Of a stretch of DNA of 64,000 bases, positions 26,266 to 34,517 are shown one piece after another. Positions within the stretch are counted from its first letter, which is position 1. Each line of letters starts with the position of its first letter. This DNA is from Cyclobacteriaceae bacterium. Lineage in GTDB: Bacteria > Bacteroidota > Bacteroidia > Cytophagales > Cyclobacteriaceae. The stretch lies in NCBI GenBank assembly GCA_020436165.1, contig JAGQYI010000035.1, positions 62,001 through 126,000 on the forward strand, written 5' to 3'. Both the position numbers and the translations under genes were made by a program. Below the pieces are notes generated by a model. It was not told where the DNA came from. It ran no database searches and was given only the letters and a program-made list of their open reading frames with translations.

Positions 26266-26724
26266 CTAAAATATTACAAACTTTTTGAGTCCTTCGCCAG
26301 TTTTAGCATAAGTTGTTATTGATACAATTTTGTTATTATCTATTAGTACAGGTGTCATTATTACATCATCACACAAGATAAAAAACGCACTTCCTTTATC
26401 AGCATCGTAAGTTAAATTATAAGTTTTAACTATTCCCAAAGATGCATCGTAACTTATAATTTCTAATTGATGGCAATCATTATTTAACTTTTGCCTTAAA
26501 AGCTCAAATTGAGCTGACAATAGGGAAACAGCGCTATTTCTTTTTTCATCACTAGTTGATTTGTCATTAATAAGAAAATATTTTTTAATCAATTCTTCAT
26601 TACTTAATACTTGGACTTTTAAATCTGAAACAAATGAAGTAATAGTAGTCTTTTCAGGGTTAGTTTGAGTAAATGTACTGGCAACTAAATAAATATTTAA
26701 AAAAAATATTAATATATATTTCAT
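26266..26724 (-). CDS. Small exported protein of unknown function
   Basis: 152 residues with a signal peptide (MKYILIFFLNIYLVASTFTQ). The mature part is mixed alpha/beta with a long helix (S-L-L-S-A-Q-F-E-L-L-R-Q-K-L) and two cysteines (C-H-Q and L-C-D-D). I do not recognise it. It follows the remnant T-N-K-D-C tail at 26743 by 18 bases and is followed by another remnant. This repeats the order 'tail of a larger protein, then small exported protein' seen at 27984/27521. Confidence 0.65.
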   Translation of the reverse strand: MKYILIFFLNIYLVASTFTQTNPEKTTITSFVSDLKVQVLSNEELIKKYFLINDKSTSDEKRNSAVSLLSAQFELLRQKLNNDCHQLEIISYDASLGIVKTYNLTYDADKGSAFFILCDDVIMTPVLIDNNKIVSITTYAKTGEGLKKFVIF

Positions 26725-26781
26725 AATTTCTCTTTACTAGCATTAACAATCTTTATTTGTATTTGGAGCTATCCCCTTGTT

Positions 26782-27264
26782 TTAATTGACTCCAATATTT
26801 TGAAATACTCTAACAACAAAAAACTTCCCAGCCGATAGAAAATCCGGATCAACAATCATTATTACTTTGCCATCAAATTGCTTGCGTATAGATTCAAAAT
26901 CATTTTCCTTAAACCAATTATAATCTTTGTAAGGTCTAGTCAAAAATTTTCTTGGTTTTTCAAGATAAAAAGAATCCTTCAATTCTGGAGCTGTAACAAA
27001 ATCATATGGCGTCTTATTGTATTTGAGTCCAAGAGACTGGCTATAAACTGATATAGTATAAAGCCTACCAATATCAAGGGGATAACTCTTATCTGGATTA
27101 TAATATACACCCTTACCGATTTCCAGTCGACTGAAAGTACTTTTTTCCAGAAGGATAAAAACCGTATCTGTAGAATATTTAATACGATCCAAATTATCAT
27201 CTTGAGCAAAGATTGTACTTTGCGTGACTATTGCCAGAACAACTATAATAATATATTTTTTCAT
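26782..27264 (-). CDS. Small exported protein, paralogue of the one at 27521
   Basis: 160 residues, signal peptide MKKYIIIVVLAIVTQSTIFAQ. Its C-terminal half (Y-K-D-Y-N-W-F-K-E-N-D-F-E-S-I-R-K-Q-F, G-K-V-I-M-I-V-D, G-K-F-F-V-V-R-V-F) lines up with the protein at 27521 (F-K-D-R-S-W-F-D-A-H-T-Y-D-E-I, D-K-V-I-Y-L-I-D, G-K-V-Y-M-V-R-V-Y). Function unknown. The stop codon is followed in the same frame by 12 more codons ending T-N-K-D-C and a second stop, which may be a relic of a longer form. Confidence 0.65.
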   Translation of the reverse strand: MKKYIIIVVLAIVTQSTIFAQDDNLDRIKYSTDTVFILLEKSTFSRLEIGKGVYYNPDKSYPLDIGRLYTISVYSQSLGLKYNKTPYDFVTAPELKDSFYLEKPRKFLTRPYKDYNWFKENDFESIRKQFDGKVIMIVDPDFLSAGKFFVVRVFQNIGVN

Positions 27265-27303
27265 AACTAATTATGATCTAAGCTTACCAAATTAATCTTC
27301 CAA

Positions 27304-27387
27304 TCATTTCATTACATTGACTTCTATTTTCAACTGAACAGTTTCTTGAGCTACATCATACAATGATAAATTTTCCCATTTCAGATT
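27304..27387 (-). pseudogene. Short C-terminal remnant related to the gene at 25646
   Basis: 28 codons on the minus strand read N-L-K-W-E-N-L-S-L-Y-D-V-A-Q-E-T-V-Q-L-K-I-E-V-N-V and stop. It resembles W-E-P-S-V-Y-N-E-T-I-I-D ... L-K-V in the frameshifted gene at 25646. There is no start codon, and stops lie just upstream. The rest of 27265-27520 shows no other coding signal. Confidence 0.35.
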
Positions 27388-27520
27388 TCACCGGTTAAAT
27401 CTTATAAATTAATCTTGCGTTGATGTAAAACTATTTGAGAAAAGAGAACTAACTCTATAAACCAACCCTCAATTTATTTAGTTTGTCTATAACAACATTG
27501 CCGACAAAACCTAAACTCAT

Positions 27521-27982
27521 TCATTCTTCGGCCGAATAACTAAAATAGACCCTCACCATGTAGACTTTCCCATCTTTAATTTGCCCTTCATCTATTAAAT
27601 AGATCACTTTATCCTTACCCGAAAAGGTTTCAACAATTTCATCATATGTATGAGCATCAAACCATGATCTGTCTTTGAAGTTCTTTTCTTTTAAAATTGA
27701 TTCATTTACTATTTTGTATGAAAATTGGTTATCCATCCACTCCGGAGTGTAACTATTGAAATTAAATGAGATATCAAGTATACTACCAGTTGAACTTGGT
27801 ATTTTGTAGTGACTACCGCCATCAAATGGATAATAATCACGTGAGTCTGGGTCGTCCTTATGTTTTCCTATTTTTACAATGTAATTAGGATATATTTCTT
27901 GATATAGGATATAAAGGGTATCCGACTCAGCGTTACAATAATTAAAAATTAGCACAAAAAAAAGGGTGAAAATAACTTTCAT
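27521..27982 (-). CDS. Small exported protein following the HExxH lipoprotein
   Basis: 153 residues with signal peptide MKVIFTLFFVLIFNYCNAE. It is rich in aromatic and acidic residues (Y-Y-P-F-D-G-G-S-H-Y, W-F-D-A-H-T-Y-D-E-I) and paralogous to the protein at 26782. Its ATG lies one base after the stop of the lipoprotein gene, so translation is coupled. A partner, substrate or inhibitor of the putative protease is possible; there is no direct evidence. Confidence 0.7.
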   Translation of the reverse strand: MKVIFTLFFVLIFNYCNAESDTLYILYQEIYPNYIVKIGKHKDDPDSRDYYPFDGGSHYKIPSSTGSILDISFNFNSYTPEWMDNQFSYKIVNESILKEKNFKDRSWFDAHTYDEIVETFSGKDKVIYLIDEGQIKDGKVYMVRVYFSYSAEE

Positions 27983-27983
27983 T

Positions 27984-29480
27984 TCAGTAACATTTATTTG
28001 TTGATGATTCTTCTATTGCGGCACTTGCATAAAATTTATAAATCTCTTCCAACCCTTTATTAATAACTTCAATTTGATACGCATTAGTTGGATTTAATTC
28101 TTCACCTTTGAGGCCTTCCCAGGCTAAAGCAATAAAGAAATCATCCCATGACCAGGGTATATCAGAGTTGCCAACAAAAGAACCTGTACGGTAATTAATA
28201 AATGCCTGTGAACTTAAATATGGGTGTAACTCCTTTAGCCCTTGGGCTATATACTCAATATAATATTCCGCCATATATTCATGTTGCCAGCCTGGTCTAA
28301 CACCATCCATATTATCACCATATTTTTCATAGTACTCCCAAAGCATCATAAAATCGTCTTCTCCTTGGTAGTTAGCAGCAAATGATTGCAGTTGATCATA
28401 CCCTCCGGCCTCTATAACCATACTATATAATTCTGCATGAATCATTTCATGTAACAAAGTTCGTGCTATACTTAACTTTGATCTATTCAATTTATTACTA
28501 TTTAAGCTAACGGTAATTGAAGTTCCGGATTTTTGGGTATTCCCATTGACGGTACTTCCTAGATCTTTAATATCCAAACAAAGTTCTGCTAAGGGTTTGC
28601 TACCTAAAAAGTTCTTCAAGGTTTCAAAGCCTACATCATTTTGTTTCATAATTTCCCATATTCCATTCACACAATTGTTGTTTGCAAATGCTGCTTTTTT
28701 ACATATTTCCTCTTCCCAATAATCTGCACCACTTACAGCAAAATCTAAATAACCACTCACATGAATCTCAGCATGGTTGTCTCCAGGAGCACTATAGGAA
28801 CATTCCTCTGGATAATAAATGGTTTCATAGGTTGTTCCAACATATTCGCTTTCAACGAACACCCATATATAGGTAGTAGCTCCATTATTCACAATAGTTA
28901 CTTGTTGATACCAGTCAACATAATGCTCGGTCTCAACTGTCATTTCATGATAACAAATAATAGCTGGAGCCTTAGCAAATGGATTATTTGTTTCAATATT
29001 ACCATTTTCAATATCTACCAAACCTCCATCCTCATAAACTTCAGATTTCAAATTATTCCCTAACAAATCATAATAATTTATTAACCCATAGTAGCCAGAC
29101 AAATCCATATTACCAATCCCTGCAGTTAGAGTACCTTCAAAAGGATACGCAACAACCATCGATAAATCAAAGTAATTATTTAACTTTTCAGCTATTAAAA
29201 AAGTATAATATTCAGATTCAAAATATTCGGAATTAAGCTCATGACTGGTAGAATATACAAGAGGAAAAATAAACTTGCTCCCATAATCATTTTTTTCAAC
29301 TTGAAAATCATTCCAGTCAATCTCAAACTCCTCTGATTTAAATTGGAGAGATGATTCAAAGTTAGATTCAAAATTTAGTTTAATAATGTCGATATCATTT
29401 AGCTTTTCTTGTTTACATGCCATAAACAAAAAAATTATCATGATATAAAATAGGCTTAAATTATTATTTAGTTTTTTCAT
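27984..29480 (-). CDS. Large lipoprotein with a HExxH zincin-like motif
   Basis: 498 residues. A lipoprotein signal ends at C22 (IIFLFMACKQ). The N-terminal 330 residues have no recognised domain but several tyrosine-rich strands. Around residue 340-350, S-I-A-R-T-L-L-H-E-M-I-H-A-E-L is a HExxH zinc-protease motif in a helix. W-Q-H-E-Y-M-A-E-Y-Y-I further on may give the third ligand. The protein ends S-S-T-N-K-C-Y. It is coupled to the small exported protein gene at 27521. A peptidase toxin or envelope protease with a partner protein is a fair guess, not more. Codon use and AT content differ from the neighbouring core genes. Confidence 0.65.
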   Translation of the reverse strand: MKKLNNNLSLFYIMIIFLFMACKQEKLNDIDIIKLNFESNFESSLQFKSEEFEIDWNDFQVEKNDYGSKFIFPLVYSTSHELNSEYFESEYYTFLIAEKLNNYFDLSMVVAYPFEGTLTAGIGNMDLSGYYGLINYYDLLGNNLKSEVYEDGGLVDIENGNIETNNPFAKAPAIICYHEMTVETEHYVDWYQQVTIVNNGATTYIWVFVESEYVGTTYETIYYPEECSYSAPGDNHAEIHVSGYLDFAVSGADYWEEEICKKAAFANNNCVNGIWEIMKQNDVGFETLKNFLGSKPLAELCLDIKDLGSTVNGNTQKSGTSITVSLNSNKLNRSKLSIARTLLHEMIHAELYSMVIEAGGYDQLQSFAANYQGEDDFMMLWEYYEKYGDNMDGVRPGWQHEYMAEYYIEYIAQGLKELHPYLSSQAFINYRTGSFVGNSDIPWSWDDFFIALAWEGLKGEELNPTNAYQIEVINKGLEEIYKFYASAAIEESSTNKCY

Positions 29481-29645
29481 TATATAATATTTATAATTAA
29501 ATAAAAAATATTATATAAATAATTCAAAATTTTCTTCATAGACAGTTTTCTAAATTTCATATTGCACTTCATAATTGATTAAAAAGAATATGTTATTTCA
29601 TAAACCCACCCTTTTTTCTGAGATTTAAAGATTAATCAATAACCC

Positions 29646-30584
29646 ATGGCACGACAGATAAAAGACCCTGGCTTTGGCACAAAATACGCGAGCCGTACCC
29701 AACGCCTCATCAATACCGATGGCACGTTCAACGTAAAAAAGACCGGCATTGGCACCAACATTCACGACACCTACCATAAGTTGATCAATATGTCGTGGAC
29801 CAAATTCCTCTTTCTCTCGCTAATGATTATCTTTTTGATCAACGTGGTGTTTGCTCTGGTTTATGTAGTAATTGGAGTAAAGCATCTTCAAGGTAACCAG
29901 GGTGGAGATACACTCAGCAATGTACAACAGGCATTTTATTTCAGTTTTCAAACATTTACAACGGTTGGCTACGGACATATTGTACCCCAAGGGGTAGTTA
30001 CCAACCTGGTGGCCTTCCTGGAATCAGCTACAGGCCTCATGGTTTTTGCCATTATTACCGGTTTGCTTTATGGGCGCTTTTCAAAACCTTCCATGCGATT
30101 GCTCTATTCCAAAAACGCACTTATCGCTCCTTTTGAAGATGGTTGGGCCATGATGTTTCGCGTAACAAATATTCGCAAATCTCTTTTAATCGCGATGAGC
30201 GCCAATGTAGCCATTTCTATTCGAGATGTGCTCAAAGGTGATGAAAAGCGCGTGTACTACCGTTTGCCGCTACGATTAAGTGCTATCGAGTTTTTCCCTG
30301 GCAGCTGGACGTTAGTGCACCCAATTGATGCGGACAGCCCATTCAATAAAATAGACCTCCACAACCTGGAAAAAGAAGATTTTGAGATCATTATTCAGAT
30401 TAAAGGGTTTGATGAAACCTTTGGACAAACGGTGCATTCGCACTACTCTTATATTGAGGAGGAGTTGGTAGTTGGCGCTAAATTCAGGCTGGCATACGAG
30501 TTTGATGAAAAGGGCCAATCCTATCTGCCGGTAGATAAATTTAATGATTTTGATCAGGTGGAATTTAATGGGTTGAACGCATAA
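29646..30584 (+). CDS. Inward-rectifier potassium channel, KirBac type
   Basis: 312 residues. A slide helix (H-D-T-Y-H-K-L-I-N-M-S-W) leads to TM1 (residues 52-76), a pore helix F-Y-F-S-F-Q-T-F-T-T-V-G-Y-G-H with the K+ filter, and TM2 about 118-138. The C-terminal 170 residues are the immunoglobulin-like IRK cytoplasmic domain, with M-M-F-R-V-T-N-I-R-K-S near its start. The length fits the family. It probably forms a tetramer in the inner membrane. The small membrane protein gene at 30587 follows after 2 bases. Confidence 0.95.
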   Translation: MARQIKDPGFGTKYASRTQRLINTDGTFNVKKTGIGTNIHDTYHKLINMSWTKFLFLSLMIIFLINVVFALVYVVIGVKHLQGNQGGDTLSNVQQAFYFSFQTFTTVGYGHIVPQGVVTNLVAFLESATGLMVFAIITGLLYGRFSKPSMRLLYSKNALIAPFEDGWAMMFRVTNIRKSLLIAMSANVAISIRDVLKGDEKRVYYRLPLRLSAIEFFPGSWTLVHPIDADSPFNKIDLHNLEKEDFEIIIQIKGFDETFGQTVHSHYSYIEEELVVGAKFRLAYEFDEKGQSYLPVDKFNDFDQVEFNGLNA

Positions 30585-30586
30585 GA

Positions 30587-30772
30587 ATGAAGACACTATC
30601 CATCTTGCTGCTCACACTGGGAACTGCCTTAATTCTTTTGGCCAGTGCATTTTTTATTCTGGGGCACACAGAATTAGAGAAGTACATGCCGAGAAATTTT
30701 GTTTTAATTGGTGCACTTATCCTTCTTGCTGCTTCCAGGTATTTAAAGAACAAGTTCGTTAATGAGGATTAA
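30587..30772 (+). CDS. Small two-helix membrane protein after the K+ channel
   Basis: 61 residues: helix 1 about 4-26 (ILLLTLGTALILLASAFFIL), helix 2 about 37-50, then a basic tail R-Y-L-K-N-K-F. No family recognised. The ATG starts 2 bases after the channel stop, so the two are co-translated; an accessory subunit is possible. Confidence 0.6.
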   Translation: MKTLSILLLTLGTALILLASAFFILGHTELEKYMPRNFVLIGALILLAASRYLKNKFVNED

Positions 30773-30842
30773 TTTCAACAACGAAAACCATTGATATCAT
30801 TCCCGTTAATTCGTGAATTCTATAAAAGAATACATTAAATTG

Positions 30843-30945
30843 AGATTCCCCGGTTAGACCGAGGAATGACGGCAGTGTTAAACGTCATTCTCGCGAAGGC
30901 GGGAATCTCATCTAAAGAAAGAATCCCTGCCTTCGCAGGGATGAC
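30843..30945. repeat. Cluster of three REP-like palindromes
   Basis: Three units in the 281-base gene-free stretch. They are ATTCCCCGGT-TAG-ACCGAGGAAT (30845-30867), ATTCTCGC-GAAG-GCGGGAAT (30887-30906) and ATCCCTGC-CTTC-GCAGGGAT (30923-30942). Each is followed or preceded by the ATGAC tail seen in REP families. The first and third have the same orientation, the second the opposite. Units like these are spread by REP-associated tyrosine transposases in many bacteria; none is in the window. Confidence 0.7.
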
Positions 30946-31053
30946 GGTAAAACCAGGAGGAGACTTTTCAATAATTTATTGATTTTATTAAATCGAATAT
31001 TTGATAAAAACCAATCCTTTTCGTTACTTACAAAATATTGGAGTTATTAATTA

Positions 31054-31716
31054 ATGAGTAAAATCAAAAATATTAATCTTGAATTTAGTTGTCCTGAAAG
31101 CAGGAATACTCTCAAACAAACTGTGGAAGTATACAGTTGTGACAAATGTTCGAAGGAGGTCATAGACTTCACGAATAAGTCCGACAAGGAATTCCAAAGA
31201 ATAATATCAGAATCCATTGAACCAGTTTGTGGAATTTTCAAACGATCACAATTAAGTCAAAAGTTTGTTAAATATGCTGCAGCTACGTTCATAGCAACTG
31301 CAACTTCACTTAGTTTAAAAGGCCAGAATATTATAGTGAAAGACAGTATTGCAGATGCTTGTCTCCACCTTGAAGAAGAACACGAGGAGGATGGTGAATT
31401 CTTCGGGACAATTATTGAAACTCAAGCAGAACCTATTGGTGGATATCCTAAATTTTTTGAAGCCATTTCTCAAACAATTAAATATCCTTCTGAACTCACA
31501 GAAAAAGGTAAAGTGTTTATCGAGTTTACCGTTGATACTCTTGGTAGAATCGGTGAATTTAAGATTGTAAGAAGCTACAACAAACTTGCCGATCAAGTAG
31601 CGTTAGATGCTATTAAAAACCTTAATTTTACTTTTAATCCAGGTAAACAACGTGGTAAGACTGTGAAAACAAGATTAGTAATCCCAATAGCTTTTAACCC
31701 AAAAGATGAGGAATAG
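31054..31716 (+). CDS. TonB C-terminal domain protein with N-terminal cysteine motif
   Basis: 220 residues. The N-terminal 70 carry C13-P, C29-D-K-C32 and C59, which is an anti-sigma-like or zinc-finger pattern common in Bacteroidota. It has a short hydrophobic stretch at 72-87 (A-A-A-T-F-I-A-T-A-T-S-L-S-L). From about 125 to 215 there is a TonB/energy-transducer-like domain (Y-P-S-E-L-T-E-K-G-K-V-F-I-E-F-T-V-D, L-A-D-Q-V-A-L-D-A-I-K). No ExbB/ExbD genes are near. It may link a metal-binding cytosolic head to a periplasmic domain; the function is unknown. Confidence 0.75.
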   Translation: MSKIKNINLEFSCPESRNTLKQTVEVYSCDKCSKEVIDFTNKSDKEFQRIISESIEPVCGIFKRSQLSQKFVKYAAATFIATATSLSLKGQNIIVKDSIADACLHLEEEHEEDGEFFGTIIETQAEPIGGYPKFFEAISQTIKYPSELTEKGKVFIEFTVDTLGRIGEFKIVRSYNKLADQVALDAIKNLNFTFNPGKQRGKTVKTRLVIPIAFNPKDEE

Positions 31717-31742
31717 ATAGTCTTTGTGTGAAGTAAAAATAA

Positions 31743-32351
31743 CTAATTCCTCCTGCTTAACTCATCCCTGATCTTAGCGGCACGCTCGTAGTCTTCTTTT
31801 TCAAGGGCCTCGTTGAGCATTTTATTAAGATTTTCAGTGGAAAAGTCCTTTAATGTCTTTTCAGGAGAAGGCTTGCTGGCTTCAACAGCAGGTTCTTTCT
31901 TTGGTGTGGCAGCCTCTTTCAGATCAACTTCCTCATCATCTTCAGAAAGCACCACTCCTGCCTCATTCAGAATTTTCTCATAGGTGTAAATGGATGACCC
32001 AAACCGCAACCCAATGGCTATTGCATCTGACGGGCGTGAGTCAATCTCAACCGTTCTGTTTCCACTCTTGCACACAATGCGAGCAAAAAATACGCCCTCC
32101 TTCAAATCGTAGATCACGATCTCTTCCACCATAAATTCAAACTGATGTGCAAACGATTTGAACAAATCGTGGGTCATAGGGCGGTTAGGAATGATCTTCT
32201 CGATCTCAATGGCAATGGCCTGCGCCTCGAACATCCCAATAATAATGGGCAATCGTCTAACCCCTCCTTCTTCTCCCAACACCAATGCAAACGAACCGCT
32301 TTGCGATTGGCTAGACGATAACCCGAGTATTTCTAATTTTATTTTGTCCAC
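31743..32351 (-). CDS. Bifunctional nuclease-family protein with UvrB/UvrC motif
   Basis: 202 residues. Residues 1-130 are the BFN/DUF151 domain (L-P-I-I-I-G-M-F-E-A-Q-A-I-A, R-P-M-T-H-D-L, S-R-P-S-D-A-I-A-I). A charged linker leads to a C-terminal UVR motif (L-N-K-M-L-N-E-A-L-E-K-E-D-Y-E-R-A-A-K-I-R-D). BFN-family proteins have reported RNase/DNase activity. The start is GTG 32351; no upstream ATG exists in frame. It follows the electron-transfer flavoprotein genes by 11 bases. Confidence 0.9.
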   Translation of the reverse strand: MDKIKLEILGLSSSQSQSGSFALVLGEEGGVRRLPIIIGMFEAQAIAIEIEKIIPNRPMTHDLFKSFAHQFEFMVEEIVIYDLKEGVFFARIVCKSGNRTVEIDSRPSDAIAIGLRFGSSIYTYEKILNEAGVVLSEDDEEVDLKEAATPKKEPAVEASKPSPEKTLKDFSTENLNKMLNEALEKEDYERAAKIRDELSRRN

Positions 32352-32362
32352 AAAAAATGGTT

Positions 32363-33301
32363 TTACTTAAGCGCCTTTATTGCTTCTGTTAATTTCGGAA
32401 CAACTTCAAATGCGTCTCCAACAATGCCATAATCAGCGGCTTTAAAAAACGGAGCCTCTTCATCTTTATTGATTACTACAATGTATTTAGAAGAGTTAAC
32501 CCCGGCTAAATGTTGGATAGCTCCTGATATTCCGATGGCAATATACAACGTTGGCGCCACTTTTATACCTGTTTGGCCCACGTGTTCGCTATGAGGTCGC
32601 CAATCCATATCTGAAACCGGCTTGCTGCAACCGGTAGCCGCTCCCAGTGTTTTAGCCAGGTCTTCCACCATTCCCCAGTTTTCAGGGCCTTTAAGGCCTC
32701 TTCCTCCAGAAACCACGATCTCTGCATCCGTAAGTAAAATATCGCCCGATGCTTTTTCTTCACCTGTTACTTTCACTTTCGAATCAGGCAACGAAACAGA
32801 AAATGCTTCTACATTGGCACTTCCTCCCTCCTCTTTAACATCTACAGTATTTTTACTCACAATAAGAATTTTCTTATCCTTTTTAAGCGCAACGTGCGCA
32901 AATGCTTTTGATGAAAAGATACTAACCTTAACAGAGAACCCATTGGTTGTATCAGGAAGCCCAACCACATTGGAAACCAACGCTGCATCCTGCTTTACCG
33001 CCACGCGGCCACCAATCATATCAGCTTTGGCTGATTGTGCCATTACCAAAAGGTTTGCATCTATGCTATTCATGGCCTCTGAAACCGCCACGGCAGCTTC
33101 TTCACTGGAAGAAAAGCTTCCTGCAACATTCAGCACTTTGCTTGCTCCATTGGCACCCAAGGTGGCCAGCTCTGCTTCAGGTGTATCACCTAAAGAAAGA
33201 GCTATTACATCACCTCCAACCTGTGCTGCATAACATACTGCCTCACGCGAAGCTTTTTTTAATTTTCCTTCCGAACTTTCAACTACTACTAGTATCGACA
33301 T
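32363..33301 (-). CDS. etfA: Electron-transfer flavoprotein alpha subunit
   Basis: 312 residues. EtfA binds FAD and, with EtfB, passes electrons from acyl-CoA and similar dehydrogenases to the quinone pool. The FAD site is seen in S-G-G-R-G-L-K-G-P-E-N-W near residue 195, A-T-G-C-S-K-P-V-S-D-M-D-W, G-Q-T-G-I-K-V-A-P and A-I-G-I-S-G-A-I-Q-H. It follows etfB by 22 bases; both are on the minus strand. Confidence 0.95.
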   Translation of the reverse strand: MSILVVVESSEGKLKKASREAVCYAAQVGGDVIALSLGDTPEAELATLGANGASKVLNVAGSFSSSEEAAVAVSEAMNSIDANLLVMAQSAKADMIGGRVAVKQDAALVSNVVGLPDTTNGFSVKVSIFSSKAFAHVALKKDKKILIVSKNTVDVKEEGGSANVEAFSVSLPDSKVKVTGEEKASGDILLTDAEIVVSGGRGLKGPENWGMVEDLAKTLGAATGCSKPVSDMDWRPHSEHVGQTGIKVAPTLYIAIGISGAIQHLAGVNSSKYIVVINKDEEAPFFKAADYGIVGDAFEVVPKLTEAIKALK

Positions 33302-33323
33302 ATCTTGAATTTCTTAAAGTGAA

Positions 33324-34055
33324 TTATAATACCTTGGCATCGTTTTTTAACAGGTCAACCAACTCCTCAACCGAATGTGCCATTTTTACTCCTGCTTTAG
33401 GTGCAGGCTGCTCATATTTTACATAAGCCACAGCCTCATCTGTTGCAACAGGCTCAACCACATTTAGCGGTTTGGTACGAGCTGTCATAATACCACGCAT
33501 ATTAGGTATTCTCCACTCAGCAATTGGCTCCTGGCATCCTGCCACAAATGGCATGGCTACTTCAACAAATTCTTTGCCGCCTTCTACCTCTCTCGACATC
33601 TTAGCAGCATTGCCATCTACCTCCAGTTTCATAACAGGCGAAAGCGATGGTATTCCAAGCAACTCACCCACCATGGCGTGTACTTGCCCTCCGTTATAAT
33701 CAATGGATTCGCGTCCCATCAATATCATATCGTATCCACCATTCTTAGCAACATTTGCAATTTGTTTTGCCACAAAAAGAGCATCCGTAGGAGCTGCATT
33801 TACACGAACAGCATCATCTGCTCCAATAGCCAATGCTTTTCGTATGGTAGGCTCGGTTTCGGCTCCTCCCACATTAAGCACGGTTACAGATGCACCGTTA
33901 GATTCTTTCAACTCAACAGCCCTTGCTATCGCATAATCATCGTATGGGCCAATAATGTACTGCACACCGCTGCTATCAAATTTAGTATTGCCATCGGTAA
34001 ACGCGATCCTGGAAGTGGTGTCTGGTACATGGGTGATACATACCAATATTTTCAT
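33324..34055 (-). CDS. etfB: Electron-transfer flavoprotein beta subunit
   Basis: 243 residues. EtfB holds AMP and forms the heterodimer with EtfA. Characteristic segments are K-I-L-V-C-I-T-H-V-P-D at the start, G-P-Y-D-D-Y-A-I-A-R-A-V-E-L-K, G-R-E-S-I-D-Y-N-G-G-Q-V and R-G-I-M-T-A-R-T-K-P-L. It is the first gene of the etfB-etfA-BFN unit. Confidence 0.95.
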   Translation of the reverse strand: MKILVCITHVPDTTSRIAFTDGNTKFDSSGVQYIIGPYDDYAIARAVELKESNGASVTVLNVGGAETEPTIRKALAIGADDAVRVNAAPTDALFVAKQIANVAKNGGYDMILMGRESIDYNGGQVHAMVGELLGIPSLSPVMKLEVDGNAAKMSREVEGGKEFVEVAMPFVAGCQEPIAEWRIPNMRGIMTARTKPLNVVEPVATDEAVAYVKYEQPAPKAGVKMAHSVEELVDLLKNDAKVL

Positions 34056-34131
34056 GTGTTTATTCTTAGTGTTTGAATTTATTTTGTAGGGCGAAGTTAG
34101 TTAATTTGGTTCGATTTTAAAGTTCCTACCT

Positions 34132-34455
34132 ATGAATAATGACCGCCTTTCCATGCTTGAAAGCTATATTGAATCTGACCCCGATGATCCCTTTAATTGG
34201 TATGCTTTGGGAATGGAATACAAACCCATAGATGTGCAAAAATCTTTAGGTTATTTCATTCATTTGCTGGAAAAGTTCCCAGAGTACCTGGCCACCTATT
34301 ATCAGGCTGCAGAACTCTTGCTGGCAATAAATGAAAAAGACAAAGCCGAGGAAACTTTGAAAGCTGGAATTCTGCTGGCACAAAAGCAAGGGAACTCCAA
34401 TACACTTCGTGAGCTACAGAATGAGTTGAATAATCTCCTTTTCGATGACGAGTAA
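34132..34455 (+). CDS. Small tetratricopeptide-repeat protein
   Basis: 107 residues, no signal peptide. It consists of about two and a half TPR units: N-W-Y-A-L-G-M-E-Y, Y-F-I-H-L-L-E-K-F-P-E-Y-L-A-T-Y-Y-Q-A-A-E-L-L and A-E-E-T-L-K-A-G-I-L-L-A. Probably a cytosolic adaptor. It stands 62 bases before mpl and may share its transcript. Confidence 0.8.
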   Translation: MNNDRLSMLESYIESDPDDPFNWYALGMEYKPIDVQKSLGYFIHLLEKFPEYLATYYQAAELLLAINEKDKAEETLKAGILLAQKQGNSNTLRELQNELNNLLFDDE

Positions 34456-34517
34456 GTTTTGGCTCATAGTTAATTTCACATTACCAATTGTCAATTGTTA
34501 ATTCTATTTTTGACGAT

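Noticed and set aside
25483-31053. CRISPR array or insertion sequence in the AT-rich accessory part
   Set aside because: The repeats are single palindromes without regular spacers, and no transposase or terminal repeats with target duplication were seen.
32622-33426. Long plus-strand frames opposite etfA (32622-33233 and 32947-33426)
   Set aside because: They mirror the codon pattern of etfA and carry no recognisable motif.
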